A stretch of DNA of 64,000 nucleotides from Pseudocercospora fijiensis CIRAD86 (Eukaryota > Ascomycota > Dothideomycetes > Mycosphaerellales > Mycosphaerellaceae): NCBI RefSeq assembly GCF_000340215.1, contig NW_006921535.1, positions 2,131,975 through 2,195,974 on the forward strand. The letters are read 5' to 3'. Numbering within the stretch: the stretch's first letter is position 1; every line of letters begins with the position of its first letter. The notes beneath the pieces were generated by a model, which was given only the letters and a program-made list of their open reading frames with translations, was not told where the DNA came from and did not search any database. Shown here piece by piece: positions 31,603 to 42,372 of the stretch. The position numbers were made by a program, and so were the translations under genes.

Positions 31603-32550
31603 TTATTGCACGAGCTGGAGGTTCTTCTTCGCCCAGTCTGCGACTGACTGCGTCTCCATACCTTTCTTCGCGTTATACGAGTCCTCCCTCGACCAAGATG
31701 TTCCAGTGCCTTCGCCGAACACAACCCGATATTTGGTCATAGCATCATCAGGACTATCAGAAAGCTCCTTCTTCAAGTCAGGTACAGTTTTCAAGACCCT
31801 CTCAACCTTCTTTCCCATAACATCCTCAACCACATCCGCTAACTTCGCGATTGAAATTGTGTCCCCGGAAACGTAAACCACACCTTGAGCATCTGTATCG
31901 ACGAGTGCCAGCTCAGCAACGCATTTGCCGATGTCTTCAGGATTGGTGGCGGTTAATTTATTCTCCCAACCTCCAATCGCAGTTACGACCGTCCTCTCAG
32001 CATTGACAATTCCAAAGGCAGGCTCGAAGAAGAATGGGATGAAGAGTCCAGTGCTCACGATGACCCACTTTGTCGAATATTGGCTGCGAAGGATGTCGCG
32101 AACGTCAACTTGGCTGTCGAAGAGATCTTGTGCTTTGCCGCGACCGATGATGTCGTAGTCAATGCCGAATTGCCTGGCCAGTAATGAGTAAATGTGAATC
32201 ACATGCAGAGAGCTGAATAATCATTACCACGGGAAGTATCTCTTCACCTCTGCATCAAGCACTGCCTTTGCTATCTTGATCTGCATCGATGGAGGCGAAT
32301 ACATTCCGATGCAGCAGATCACGGTACCAAAGTCTTTGAAAATAGCGGCCAATTCGTCCTGTGAGGATTGGTCGACATCTCCCTTAACGAGCGATACATT
32401 CCACTGCTCTAGTCTGCTGATTTGATCCGGCTTTCTTGATCGAAGGAGGACCGAGACTTGGGTGCTGTCGCGTCTGCGATGGAGCGCAATCGCCTTCACG
32501 ACTTCCTCGCCGAGCTCGCCGAGACCGAGGACGAGGATAGACGTAGTCAT
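31603..32550 (-). CDS. NmrA-like/isoflavone reductase-like NAD(P)-binding protein
   Basis: Exons 32550-32228 and 32173-31603 (54-nt intron) give 297 residues. The Rossmann start ILVLGLGELGEEV has GxGxxG at residues 9-14. Then VSLLRSR as the NADP phosphate-binding region, VKGDVDQ, GTVICCIGMYSP, KRYFPWQFGIDYD over the splice, and VYVSGDTISIAKLADVVEDVMGK, all standard for the NmrA/isoflavone reductase family. In fungi these are redox sensors or reductases of aromatic or secondary metabolites; the substrate is unknown. The ATG at 32550 directly opens the Rossmann strand. It is on the same strand as the preceding aminotransferase gene, with separate promoters. Confidence 0.87.
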
Positions 32551-32816
32551 AATGAGTCCCTCTGTGATGTGGTAGAATATGCAAAAGTAGAGAGAAAGTA
32601 CAACTGATATTTGTTTCCTTGCTTTCGTAATGTGCCAAGACGCCATCTCCGCAAAGACCGGATATGTTGATCTTTTGTGTTCGTTAGGGCTGAAGGAGAG
32701 TATCGCATAGCATAGCTTTGTTGAAGCAGAAAGTCAAAGAGCACGTTAGATGTAATAGAATAGAGATGTACCTGCCTGGTCTGCGTCGCACACTGCAACG
32801 ACTGCCTCGCTCTCCC

Positions 32817-33416
32817 TCACAGGTTTTGCTCAGTCCGCTGAAGCTCTAAGACTGCGCGGGCCCTCCACTTACGGTATCTGCCTCTGAACTCGGCTTCGCT
32901 TATGCCTGCTTGTGAAGCTCTCTGCGCTAACTGAACTGCTTCCTGGAACTTCTCCGCCCAATAGCCAACGCGCCACCGGCTGTCCCAGTCTCCTCGAAAA
33001 TGATCCCGAGGTTCCGATATGGGATAGTAGAACTTGTGTCGTATCAGTAACCAGAAGCTCTCGGGCAAACTAGCCTCGCCAAGCGGCGGAAAGTTTTCAA
33101 ATGCCAGCAGAAGGCGATAAACAGAGGCCGTATTCACTGGGCCTATTTGATCTAGAAATCTGACCAAAGGTTGGAAATTCATGTTGATGATGGTAGCGCA
33201 AAGCCGAACACGATTCTGGCCACTGCCGTGGAATAATCTCCATTCGCAATCGACGGCTCCAGAAAATTGCGGGTAGGCTGCACGGAATGAGGCGAGGCTG
33301 CTGAGGTCGTTGATATCATAATCGTATAGATTTCCTTGTCGTGGAAGAATGTTGCGGATAATAGCGGCGATGAGCTCGGCTGGCAGACTCGTGATTGTTG
33401 TTCGATGGCCTGCCAT
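32817..33416 (-). CDS. F-box-like protein
   Basis: Single exon, 199 residues from the first ATG in frame. It begins MAGHRTTITSLPAELIAAIIRNIL, an F-box-like LP.EL...I..IL signature, then ASFRAAYPQF and a helical remainder with WRLFHGSGQ and a basic C-terminus (YRKWRARAVLEL). F-box proteins link substrates to SCF ubiquitin ligases. Only the first 30 residues support this call; the rest is unrecognised. Confidence 0.6.
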   Translation of the reverse strand: MAGHRTTITSLPAELIAAIIRNILPRQGNLYDYDINDLSSLASFRAAYPQFSGAVDCEWRLFHGSGQNRVRLCATIINMNFQPLVRFLDQIGPVNTASVYRLLLAFENFPPLGEASLPESFWLLIRHKFYYPISEPRDHFRGDWDSRWRVGYWAEKFQEAVQLAQRASQAGISEAEFRGRYRKWRARAVLELQRTEQNL

Positions 33417-35150
33417 CGCTCGCAATCTGGTTTGGTCTGCGCCGCCCCACTGCGAATGGCATTGTACTTATGCCCACAGCTGAGATCATCGCTTGGAGAT
33501 CTTCCACATCTGAGTGAGATGTCTCACATCAGGATGAACTTGAAGACATGCGATCTGTGTCAGCACACAATACAGCAAGACATTCAGACCCAAACCATCT
33601 CATGTTTCTACAAAGGTCTTTTGGACAGTCAACCAAGCAGGCCCAAGCTGTGTGCAAACGCGGCACCACTGTGTTCACATTCGAGTGTACCCCTCGACAG
33701 CCGCGAAAAGGGAAAAGAGGCAAGAGGGATTGCCATTGCGCACTGCTTCTCGCCTCATGGCCTCCTCGCGTACCGCGTGATCGTCATCAATGCAGACTCT
33801 GGGTAGACATCAGCACGCCAAGATGGGGAAAACTTCGTGTGGGGTGTGCTGTGGAATTAAACCAGATACCCTTGTCACAATTCCGCATGTGGTCTTTGAG
33901 GCCTATCAGGAAGACGAGAACCGGGAAACAGTGGCGTGGTGTCTCAGCTGGTATGCAGTAATCGTGACGGACCGTCAGGCCGCTGAACGACAGGTCGGGG
34001 AAGCAATACCGGAGGATGATGGTCAGATGCGTTGTCATTTGGATGCCGTAGCTACTCTCAACTTGGTGTATGGGCCAGGCACGATATTTGCTCAAAGAGC
34101 GGTACGACAGCGTGGAATGCCCGTTGAGGCGAAAGACGCGATCGAGAAGGCGTCTAGTGGAGGCGGATGAAACGTCATGCCAATGCCGCACGAGCCCAAT
34201 TGCATGCGCAAACTTCCTCGATGTCGGACGTTGACATGGCATCCAGGCTGAGATGATTCGCATCCAGGCTATCCACGGCATGCGCAGCAAGATGTGCAAC
34301 TCTGTCTCTCCCAGGGTCCAAAGCCATTCGCTACAACTGTGCTACGCAGCCCGACTCTGCGGCGAGGTCGGGCTGCGAGTGCTGTAATGTGGATGCAAAG
34401 AGCTCCTGCATAGCAAAAGATGGTCGTTTGAGAGTTGATACAGGTCGATGTTGACGAAGAGAAGGTGGAATGTCGAATGAGCGCCTCGAAGATCTCGCTC
34501 TGACCTCGCTTGAAGCCGGCATCCCGCTCCCGCTCCTGCTCCCGCTCCCGCTCCCGCTGCCGCTCCCTCCCGTCCCGCTAGAACCCTGCCCTCCTGCGTG
34601 GCAGCTGCCCACCACTGCTGCTGGCACTGCCGTCACGCTTCGCTTCACGAAGATCAGCTGTGTTTGCATGCAGACAAGTTCGTTCAGCTGTGCGACATCT
34701 ATCCTCCGAACAGTGCGAACCCTTCGCTGTGTACGACTGCCACACGCCGTGTCCACTCAACGCATCGAGAATACCTGATCGATACTGCGCGCGGCGAATG
34801 CAGGCGGACAAACACGAAGAGAGTGGAAATACAGGCGGTCCACCGCCGACAACCAACGCCGACGACGCCTCTTGCGCACCACCCACCCGCGATAACGTGG
34901 ATCCTCTTGGATCTCCCTAGAAACAGTCTCCCTCGAGTTCGAGACAGCATCACATCAGATTGGCGAGCGTCGATCTAGTCAGGCATCTGCGCCGACCACG
35001 TTCACATGCCTAGTTCTACTTCTACCTGTCGTGACACTCGCGCCTCATCCTCAACACTCATGCGAACTCCACCACCGCGCAGCAGTTGAGTCGACTTGAT
35101 TTGTCGCCGCCGCCAGCTACGCCACCGGCACCGGCAGCAGCAACGGCAAC
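33417..35150. other. 1.7-kb intergenic region
   Basis: Upstream of the J-domain gene (plus) and the F-box-like gene (minus). Overlapping frames at 33787-34299 (-) and 33790-34170 (+) are open for 126-170 codons but show no domain. A pyrimidine-rich hexamer repeat lies at 34523-34567. Confidence 0.45.
34523..34567 (+). repeat. hexanucleotide repeat (CCCGCT)n
   Basis: About seven imperfect copies of CCCGCT, upstream of the J-domain gene. Possibly promoter-associated polypyrimidine DNA. Confidence 0.85.
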
Positions 35151-38100
35151 ATGGTCAAGCCAGACGTCAAGCACAATTACTATGCCGACCTCGATCTGCC
35201 CACGACGGCGACTGTCGACGATGTGCGCAAAGCCTACCGCAAGCTCGCCCTCCAATATCACCCCGACCGCAATGCTGGGAAGGAAGACGAGTGCGTGCCG
35301 CGCTTTCAGGCCATCCAGGCTGCCAACGAAGTGCTGAGCGATCCGACAACGAAAGCGAAGTATGATGCGGATCGGCGCAGGGCAGGCCTGTATCCTGCGC
35401 CGACGACATTCAAGCCCAATGTGCCGAGTCCTGGAAATCCCTACTCAGCTCGATCCGACTTTCCACCTCCGCCACGACGCACCCAGCCGGGCACATGGGC
35501 TGGACATCGCCCGACGGCCTCAACAGGTGCAGGCCCAACGCCCTCTGGTGCTGATCGTTTCACCAACTTTCCTCGACCTCAAGGCGCCGCGCCGAGGAAG
35601 GATCCTGCTGCAGACAGAACTCAACAATTCCGTGCTTGGCAGAATATGAACAACCCGCAACCAGAGCGTCCCCGATATGCTCCACAGCCGCCGCCTCGCG
35701 AACCGCAACCACAGCCACGCCCGCCGCCGCCGCCGCCGAATGTGCCCAATCGCCCACGCATGAATAGGCAGGACACTAAGATGCCTACGGAAGAGCAAAT
35801 ACGTGCTGGTATGAGATATGGCAAGGCGTCGACTCCAGCTGGAGATGATGCAGAGGCAGCAAATCGACAGTCGGCTTGGGCAGCCTTTCAAAAGTCAAAT
35901 ACTGCTCAGCCGGGTATGGCCAGGAAAGGGAGGGCGCCAACCACGCCCAAGAGACCTACTGGTTTCGACCCCAATGCTCCTGGTTCAGATGAACGTCCTG
36001 CGACAGGTCATTATGTGCATCGGCACAAGTCAGCAGATTTGACCGAGGACGGATTCCCACCGCCGCCTCCAGGGCCGCCGCCTAGTGCTCCATCATCCCC
36101 ACTATCACCAAACGCACAGCGGCCATTCGCAGATCCTCTCCGACCATTCAGGGGCAGGAAACCTAATGATGATGCTCCATACTCAGAAGCGAACCGGATT
36201 AGCACACCGTACTCCTCATTCAGTGGTGAAAAGACTGCATTCAGCAGCGATGGCTTGCGGCGATCTGCCAGCGTACGAGACAATACGAAGCTATCACCAG
36301 AACCTGCCACCAGTGGCCACTCTCGCGCTAGGAGCGTGGATCCGGCTGCTAGGCAGAGACAAGCAGAGGCTGCCGGCGAGAACGGCAACAAAGGCCGACC
36401 TAAATTCATGGCAGGCGCCAGCTCCAGCTCAGGCTCAGGCTCAGGCTCGGGCTCAGCATCGTCAGAGGATAGTCCCGGTCCAGATCCCACCGAGTCGCCG
36501 GAGGAGCTCAGTGACGAGCCACCTGCTAAATCTCAAAACCCTAAGGGTCGGCCAAAGAAGAAACCAACACCTCCTAGTGCGAGGTTTCCCAACGGCACTC
36601 GATCGCCATTCCCAGGAGATGGAAATTACACTGACCCAGAGAAACCAAGCATGCAGCAGAAAGCTGCACCAAACATGTACGACACCCCTTCTACTTCTCC
36701 TCACTACACTCCCCCTTCTTTGTTCAACCGTCCAGAGTTCAGAACTGCTTTCGCCTCTCGTTCAACAACAGAGGGCAAAGTAAGAAAGCCAAGTATTATC
36801 GCACCTTGGGCGGTTCCGAGTTCCATCTCCCCTTCACTGCAGAAAAAGCGTCGTCAGTCTGCTTCCTCAACCAGCAGCAAATCGGCATTGGCCGAGCAGA
36901 GTGATGACTCTGGCAATCAAAGTACCACCTGGCAGCATGCATCTCAAGATGAACAGGACGCCTTTCACGCGTGTCGGCTCGAGCTTCTCAAGATTTGTGG
37001 TGATGTCAAGCAGCTCCACCAGTTTGACCTCGACACTTTCCGCAAAGCAGTCAGAGTTGTGCTGCAAGCTGGTTCGACCGGCACACGCACAGTTGATAGC
37101 ATTTTCGCTAACATCATCTCACAACACCCGTCAATTGCACATCAAAGCTCATCAAAGAAGCCTGCTGACAGTGCATGCGCGACAAACAGTTTCACGATTC
37201 CTGTCGATCACGAGACTTTTCAGCCCACACGTGGCAAGAGTCGAAGTGTTGAAGAGATCAATACCAACTTCTCTCCTGAACCTTTCGCAGGCAAATTTCA
37301 GGGCTCCGGGGATTACTTCGCTCCCAGTCCGAATGGTCGTCGACATTCACCGAGCCTGCGAAGTGGCTCTAGTCGTGCTCAGCGCGCTAATACCACAGAT
37401 TCGACTCCTGCGAGCAAGCCTTCATCACCAATGCCTCCTCCACCGCGGACATTCGTGCAAGAACCCGATGACCGAGGCTCGCGACCAACGTCCGTGTATG
37501 GTACGCCGGTTGATGGCAAATTCAATTCGGACCATTGGTCAGAGGCTCTCAAGGATGCACATGCCTGGGCTGTCCCTGGCCCACCGCCAAATCCTCCTCT
37601 TTCGAAAACTCCGAGCAGGAAAGGCAGTCGGCCCTCTTCCAAAGCCTCACAACCTGGGCCGACTTTAGGCACCGATAAGTCGCCACATGTTGTCGACGAT
37701 AACGATGATGTTGTCGAAGTCGACAGGAATGGTCATCCTGTTGGAGTCGGTGGGGCGGCCGATGATGGTGATGCTATGGACATCGATACACCACCTAGAC
37801 CGACAGATACTGCTGAACAGGCCACGCCGCTGTCGTCTTCAGCCAAGGAGCCACGTCTGTATTCGGTCCCGCCGTCACAGTGGCGCCAAGAACAGGCTCA
37901 GTCTTACAGTCACAATCGGCAGACATCGAGCTCTTCGCGACGAGCGCAGCGTAAGTCTGGCGAGACCGATCTCAAGACCAACTTCGATTCGTTGAGACAT
38001 ACTATACCACTAGAGGGAGGCAAGGATGGCCTCAACGAGTTTGCTGATCTGAGCTCATCGTTACCTTACGCTTCTAAGGCTTCCTCGACATTGCCCACTG

Positions 38101-38504
38101 AGGTTGAGGATCCGCCTGAGGTGAAGCTACCGCAGTACCCTAAAGCACCATCAGGGCCTACCAAGCTCACCAAAGCCAGCTGGGCTGAGTACGCACAAAA
38201 ATTTGCGAACTATTTGCTTGGACATCACATGTGGAATAGATCTATGTTGGAGCACTTCAATAGGCGTGAGCCACAAGCAGAGGCTTGCATGTCCCGAGGC
38301 ACGGATTGGTTGAGCGCTAGCGGCGATACCATCAATGGTGCACCTGGATTCGGAGAATACTGCAAGGCAGTAAAGCAGGATCAGAAGTGGCGAACGGCGT
38401 GGCAGGTAGGCTGCGACAAGCACCTGCAGAATGTCAACGATTTCGAGCAGATGCGGACCCGGGTGAAGTCATTCGCGGAGAACGGCATCCTGGCAAATGC
38501 TTGA
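35151..38504 (+). CDS. very large J-domain (DnaJ-like) protein
   Basis: Single exon, 1117 residues. The J domain is at residues 8-75, with the HPD motif at 37-39 (LALQYHPDRN) and a C-terminal helix FQAIQAANEVLSDPTTKAKYD. It would stimulate an Hsp70 ATPase. Residues 80-1000 are predicted disordered: Pro-rich (PPPRE...PPPPPP near 180-200), Ser/Gly (SSSSGSGSGSGS near 425-440), with a helical island at about 600-660 (EQDAFHACRLELLKICGDV). The last 110 residues form a folded-looking domain with WAEYAQKFANYLLGHHMWNR and WRTAWQVGCDKHLQNV. Typical Hsp40 Gly/Phe and zinc-finger regions are absent, so it is a class C J-protein with a private client or location. No signal or membrane segment. Confidence 0.92.
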   Translation: MVKPDVKHNYYADLDLPTTATVDDVRKAYRKLALQYHPDRNAGKEDECVPRFQAIQAANEVLSDPTTKAKYDADRRRAGLYPAPTTFKPNVPSPGNPYSARSDFPPPPRRTQPGTWAGHRPTASTGAGPTPSGADRFTNFPRPQGAAPRKDPAADRTQQFRAWQNMNNPQPERPRYAPQPPPREPQPQPRPPPPPPNVPNRPRMNRQDTKMPTEEQIRAGMRYGKASTPAGDDAEAANRQSAWAAFQKSNTAQPGMARKGRAPTTPKRPTGFDPNAPGSDERPATGHYVHRHKSADLTEDGFPPPPPGPPPSAPSSPLSPNAQRPFADPLRPFRGRKPNDDAPYSEANRISTPYSSFSGEKTAFSSDGLRRSASVRDNTKLSPEPATSGHSRARSVDPAARQRQAEAAGENGNKGRPKFMAGASSSSGSGSGSGSASSEDSPGPDPTESPEELSDEPPAKSQNPKGRPKKKPTPPSARFPNGTRSPFPGDGNYTDPEKPSMQQKAAPNMYDTPSTSPHYTPPSLFNRPEFRTAFASRSTTEGKVRKPSIIAPWAVPSSISPSLQKKRRQSASSTSSKSALAEQSDDSGNQSTTWQHASQDEQDAFHACRLELLKICGDVKQLHQFDLDTFRKAVRVVLQAGSTGTRTVDSIFANIISQHPSIAHQSSSKKPADSACATNSFTIPVDHETFQPTRGKSRSVEEINTNFSPEPFAGKFQGSGDYFAPSPNGRRHSPSLRSGSSRAQRANTTDSTPASKPSSPMPPPPRTFVQEPDDRGSRPTSVYGTPVDGKFNSDHWSEALKDAHAWAVPGPPPNPPLSKTPSRKGSRPSSKASQPGPTLGTDKSPHVVDDNDDVVEVDRNGHPVGVGGAADDGDAMDIDTPPRPTDTAEQATPLSSSAKEPRLYSVPPSQWRQEQAQSYSHNRQTSSSSRRAQRKSGETDLKTNFDSLRHTIPLEGGKDGLNEFADLSSSLPYASKASSTLPTEVEDPPEVKLPQYPKAPSGPTKLTKASWAEYAQKFANYLLGHHMWNRSMLEHFNRREPQAEACMSRGTDWLSASGDTINGAPGFGEYCKAVKQDQKWRTAWQVGCDKHLQNVNDFEQMRTRVKSFAENGILANA

Positions 38505-38906
38505 TTATTTCGATTGGAAGATTTGTAATTCATGTTTCAGGGCAAGGCGTCAGAAGCGATTGAGCGAGAATTGCATCATGGAAAGGAAATGGCATACAGA
38601 AAGAGGATTAGACGGCCGTTGTTGGAGGCTGTTCTCCATCTTCGAGGATTGTTTTATACCCTCTGACCACCAGCTAGGTGACGAAACGCGAACATGTCTC
38701 TCGGCTTATTTTGTTAGTGATCACTGCGGGCCTCGCTTGTGCCTATCCATCAACATAGGTCATGCTGTTTGTCGTACACCTGAGAATAAATAGACCACTT
38801 TCATCCGCAACTAAAAATCTTCTTTCCTTAGCCATAACCGAAACGCGACAGCTCCGCTGGAGAACTGCTTCGAGGCCCACTCATGACCGTCATGGCCATG
38901 TACAAT
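38505..38906. other. intergenic region between convergent genes
   Basis: 3' flanks of the J-domain and peroxiredoxin genes. Nothing else seen. Confidence 0.5.
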
Positions 38907-39648
38907 TCACATCTGCAAATTCCTCATCGTCTCATTCTCCGCCTCCGTACTCAAAGTCTTCCTCCCTCGATATGAAGTCTGCAACCATTCCAAAACCTAT
39001 GATGATGATCATCAGCAGAACTCCCCAACACTTTTCTCCAAGTGATCTCACTCACCTCACCCGCACTCCTATCCGGCGGAAAGACAGGATAAAACACCTT
39101 CAAGATAAGCCCATCCTCCACAACCATACTCAACCTCTTAATCAGCGTCTTTCCTTCCCACTCCATCGTCGGCAATTCCAACCCCTTTCTCAGCCCTCCC
39201 TGTTCATCAGAAAGTAACTGATAAGGCAACCTCGTCCTCTCCTTCAACTCCCTCTGATACTCTGTATCTTGCGTCGAACACCCGAAAACATGACTCACTC
39301 CCGCTTCCAATAACTCCTTGGATAAATCTCGAAAGGAGCAAGCTTGCGGTGTACAGCCTCTGGCTCCTGGGATTTGGTTCCAGGATTCTGGAACCTCTTC
39401 GTTGGGGGATGCGGTTCGTGGGTAGCAGAAGAGAATTTTTAGACCGGGTAGGGTTGAGATGTCCACGCTTGAGCCGGAGGTTGAGGGTAAGGAGATGGAG
39501 GGAAAGTTGGTGTTGGGGAGATGATTGCAGGCTCCGTCGTCGACTGGTTTCGGGATGTTGGAGGGGAATGTTGTGTCTGGGAGGGGAAGGTGTTAGTTAG
39601 ATGGTGGAGGCGTGGGTTTAGATGTGACCGTCACGTCTTACGAGCCAT
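38907..39648 (-). CDS. PrxQ/BCP-type peroxiredoxin
   Basis: Exons 39648-39642 (only 7 nt), 39576-39056 and 38996-38907 give 205 residues. Thiol peroxidase reducing H2O2 and organic peroxides. Seen: KPVDDGACNHLPN, LPSTSGSSVDIS, LFCYPRTASP, and RGCTPQACSFRD. C77 is the peroxidatic and C82 the resolving cysteine, spaced C-x4-C as in PrxQ/BCP. HVFGCSTQDTEYQREL, RLPYQLLSD and VFYPVFPPDRSAGE follow. Splicing the 59-nt intron 2 restores the expected VLEWLQTSYRGR end. The tiny first exon contributes only Met, Ala and one base of His3, and is needed because no ATG precedes TTFPSNIPKP in exon 2. Cytosolic or nuclear; no signal seen. Confidence 0.88.
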
Positions 39649-40402
39649 TCTTTGTCGTCGAGTTATGCTAGAGTTGGTTTGTCTAGTTGGTTGAACACTG
39701 CTGTCCTTGAGGCTCTTGTCTGGATAGGTCTATAATCAGTATGTGTGAGGTCCGATGGCAATGTTGATGGAGTGGGGCAGCTTGAAGTCATTCTGAAATC
39801 TGGCGTAACGTCATCGGTATGAGAGGATATTGTACATGTATTCTTCCAAAATGCCCAGAACAGAAAAAGCGCTTTTCAAGAGGCTCTGGGTAGCGGTCCA
39901 GCACGTTGGCCTGGGAGACTTCGGCTGGTGCATATTCGAGGAATGTCTGCAGTCGGCGTTTGGTGATGGGTGATGCAAGTTCAACTGCACTGCTGAGGAA
40001 TTCTCCGGTCGTGCAGCTGCCGTAAGCACAGTACTTACATGTCGGCTCGTCGGTACGCCATATGAAAGGCCTTGATAGTAGTACTACTCTCCCTGGTCCT
40101 GCAGTAAATCGGTGAGCTGGCGGTATTCCTATTATCCTGCAAAAGCCGATGAGCCTTAGCCCAGCTTCTGACATGCTCGTCAACTGCTTCCTTTTACCGG
40201 TTCAATGTTAGCAGAGGTCCTTTGACCATTCAAGTATAGCAATGAAGCATCATCGCCATGACAAATTCCAAGCCGCGCAAGTGGTCGAAAGAAGTGATTA
40301 AATGGCCGTCAGCAAATCATTGTCACTGCTTCCATTGCAGCTTTCGGTCTGTGTCTAATTGTATGCCATGGGTATCATGCAACGCCATACAAGTAACTCC
40401 CA
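39649..40402. other. intergenic region, nothing recognised
   Basis: A minus-strand frame at 39788-40183 has no domain. Probable promoter of the peroxiredoxin gene and 3' flank of the G-patch gene. Confidence 0.45.
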
Positions 40403-41980
40403 CTAAAGCTTGTGATTCTTGCCCTTTTTCTTTCCATCACTTTCAGCTTGCCGCTTCTGCTCTTTGAGCACGCGTCTCGCCACCGTCCTCGCAAGACCCA
40501 TTTCTTCTTTTGAGAATGGTTCTTTGGCTTGAGTCTTAACTTTGACCAACGGCACGTCTTCAAGGCCACCAATCGTGACAGTACCGGATCCTTTGGCCTT
40601 GCGACTCTCGATGAGGATTCTGATGCAGAGCCTTTCAATCTTTTCAAGTTTCCTTTCGTTTTTCGACTTATCCGTGGACTTTTTGGTCTTCTCGGCTTTC
40701 CGTGCTTCTCGCTTGTTTTCCATCCATTCTCGACGGGCTTCTCGGACAGGTCTAGGCAATGTCTTCACTTTGATGCCGTCCCAGATGGCTGGATCAAGAG
40801 GCACAGGCATACCGGGTTCGATGGTAAAGCGTATGCTGCCTTCTGAGTCTACGACATGCTCACCAGGTGGCAGTCGATTCAAAGCCGCATCGCCATCCAA
40901 GTCAATGACAAATGCTGGCCTGGGTGTCGACGAAGCAGTGTCGTTCTGCAATGCTTTGGCGTCTTTCTTGCTTTCCCGGTCTTGAATGTACTGCTGCACT
41001 TCCATGCCCTTTGCCGCTCCTTTTGCTTCGCATTTCGCTAGTCCCAAAGTAGAGAGATCCTCTTTCGCGTCATCTGTAACATAGGTGGAATCTTCATTGC
41101 CTTGCTCCCGAGCAGCGAGCTTGCGGTCGCGTTTCTCCTTCTTGCGGAGCGCTTTCGCAAATTTGGCAGCAGCCTTTTCTGCCTCAGCAGCTGCTTTGCC
41201 TGCTTCTCTCGATTTACGTTCCGATTTCTGTACCTTCTTGATTGAAGTCTCGTATGCCTGAATCTGCTTGCGTTCGACGTTCGATAGCTGGAATATTATA
41301 AATGACTTTGCAGCTCGCTTGAGCCCACGGAGCTGTTTTTCGCGCTTATACTTTTGTGCTTTTGTCGAACTTTGCGCGATGTTTGCCTCGATGCTTAGTC
41401 CTGCCTGCTTAAAGACCTGTTGGACCGCTGCTTCGCCATACGTCGTCACGGGAGAAACATCGCTTCGCGTTGGCTTCTTGTCGCCGACTTCAAGTACTCC
41501 TCGGTGTAGTGCCTCTGCGACAAATGCCTCCACTTGCATGTCGACACCATTTTTCAATCGCTGCGCCTCTTCATATTCCGAGTCCATCTCTTGCTTCTTA
41601 ACCGCCTCGACTCTATCATCTTCACCATCTTCTCGCTTTCTCTTCGATAAATTCCCCTCCGCGAATGTGCCTGCGACTCCTTCGCCTTTCACGAATCTCC
41701 CATACAGCCCTCCGGCGAACATCCCATGCTCTCGAATGTTTGTCAAGGCATTGGTCTTTCCGGTACCCAGGTCCTTTAGTCCTTGGTCAAATGCCCTCAT
41801 CCACCACTGGTCGCTGACAGCCGCATGCTTGTTCAATCCGACACCAAGGACATCGACCTTTTTCGAGACCAAGAGAGGCTTTTTGATTCCACGGGAGGAC
41901 GGATCCAGCGAGTGACCGTCGCCTTTCCAACCATGTTTCCTAAGATATGAAGCGGCGTCCATACCTTTGCCCACTGCCAT
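40403..41980 (-). CDS. TMA23-like G-patch nucleolar protein
   Basis: Single exon, 525 residues from the first ATG (41980); an in-frame ATG at 41962 begins MDAASYLRKHGWKGDGHSLD, the usual start of this family, so 519 residues is equally likely. The G-patch-like segment at 8-75 includes GRGIKKPL-like RGIKKPLLVSKK and VLGVGLNKHAAVSDQWWMRAFDQGLKDLGTG. The rest is charged and Lys/Glu/Ala-rich, with coiled-coil runs (SREAGKAAAEAEKAAAKFAK) and several KKEKRDRK-type nucleolar signals up to the end KKKGKNHKL. The yeast relative acts in ribosome biogenesis in the nucleolus. It is longer than the yeast protein, as is usual in filamentous fungi. Confidence 0.85.
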   Translation of the reverse strand: MAVGKGMDAASYLRKHGWKGDGHSLDPSSRGIKKPLLVSKKVDVLGVGLNKHAAVSDQWWMRAFDQGLKDLGTGKTNALTNIREHGMFAGGLYGRFVKGEGVAGTFAEGNLSKRKREDGEDDRVEAVKKQEMDSEYEEAQRLKNGVDMQVEAFVAEALHRGVLEVGDKKPTRSDVSPVTTYGEAAVQQVFKQAGLSIEANIAQSSTKAQKYKREKQLRGLKRAAKSFIIFQLSNVERKQIQAYETSIKKVQKSERKSREAGKAAAEAEKAAAKFAKALRKKEKRDRKLAAREQGNEDSTYVTDDAKEDLSTLGLAKCEAKGAAKGMEVQQYIQDRESKKDAKALQNDTASSTPRPAFVIDLDGDAALNRLPPGEHVVDSEGSIRFTIEPGMPVPLDPAIWDGIKVKTLPRPVREARREWMENKREARKAEKTKKSTDKSKNERKLEKIERLCIRILIESRKAKGSGTVTIGGLEDVPLVKVKTQAKEPFSKEEMGLARTVARRVLKEQKRQAESDGKKKGKNHKL

Positions 41981-42372
41981 TGCGCATACAGGCGCTGTCG
42001 TGATGGTGAAGCCCAGCCTTGGTGACACTGAAAGCCGATCGCTTGACAAATCCCTCCCTATTGTTCTGGCTACAACAATACCATCTTCTGGAGAAAGAGT
42101 TCGATATTCTCATTGGAGATTACTCAAGGCATTGAGAAGGCGTTCGCGGAATTTCGGAGATCTGCTAGCCCAGAAAGTGGGATAACATTCTTCTGAAGTT
42201 GTTGTGCTGGAGAAGGGTTCGCTCGGCTTTCAGATTTTCGACGAGGCGACTTCAGGCTCGGAAGAACGGAGAAACAGAGACCCCGAGACCCCACTCTCCT
42301 CTTGAACATCAGCTACGCTTTCACTTCTTGAAACTACCCGGTCATTTATTGCCATCACTCTCGAAAGTCACC
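41981..42372. promoter_or_regulatory. divergent promoter of the G-patch and F-box/2EXR-like genes
   Basis: About 390 bp between the two starts. No specific site recognised. Confidence 0.5.

Noticed and set aside
33787..34299. Overlapping open frames on both strands (126 and 170 codons)
   Set aside because: Neither has a domain or supported introns; the start contexts are weak. Kept as intergenic, though a small lineage-specific gene is possible.
36085..37668. Plus-strand frames of 232 and 255 codons inside the J-domain gene
   Set aside because: Same strand, wrong phase; composition follows the Pro/Ser codons of the real frame.
41268..41915. Plus-strand 215-codon frame
   Set aside because: Antisense to the Lys/Glu-rich G-patch gene, whose protein has clear family motifs.
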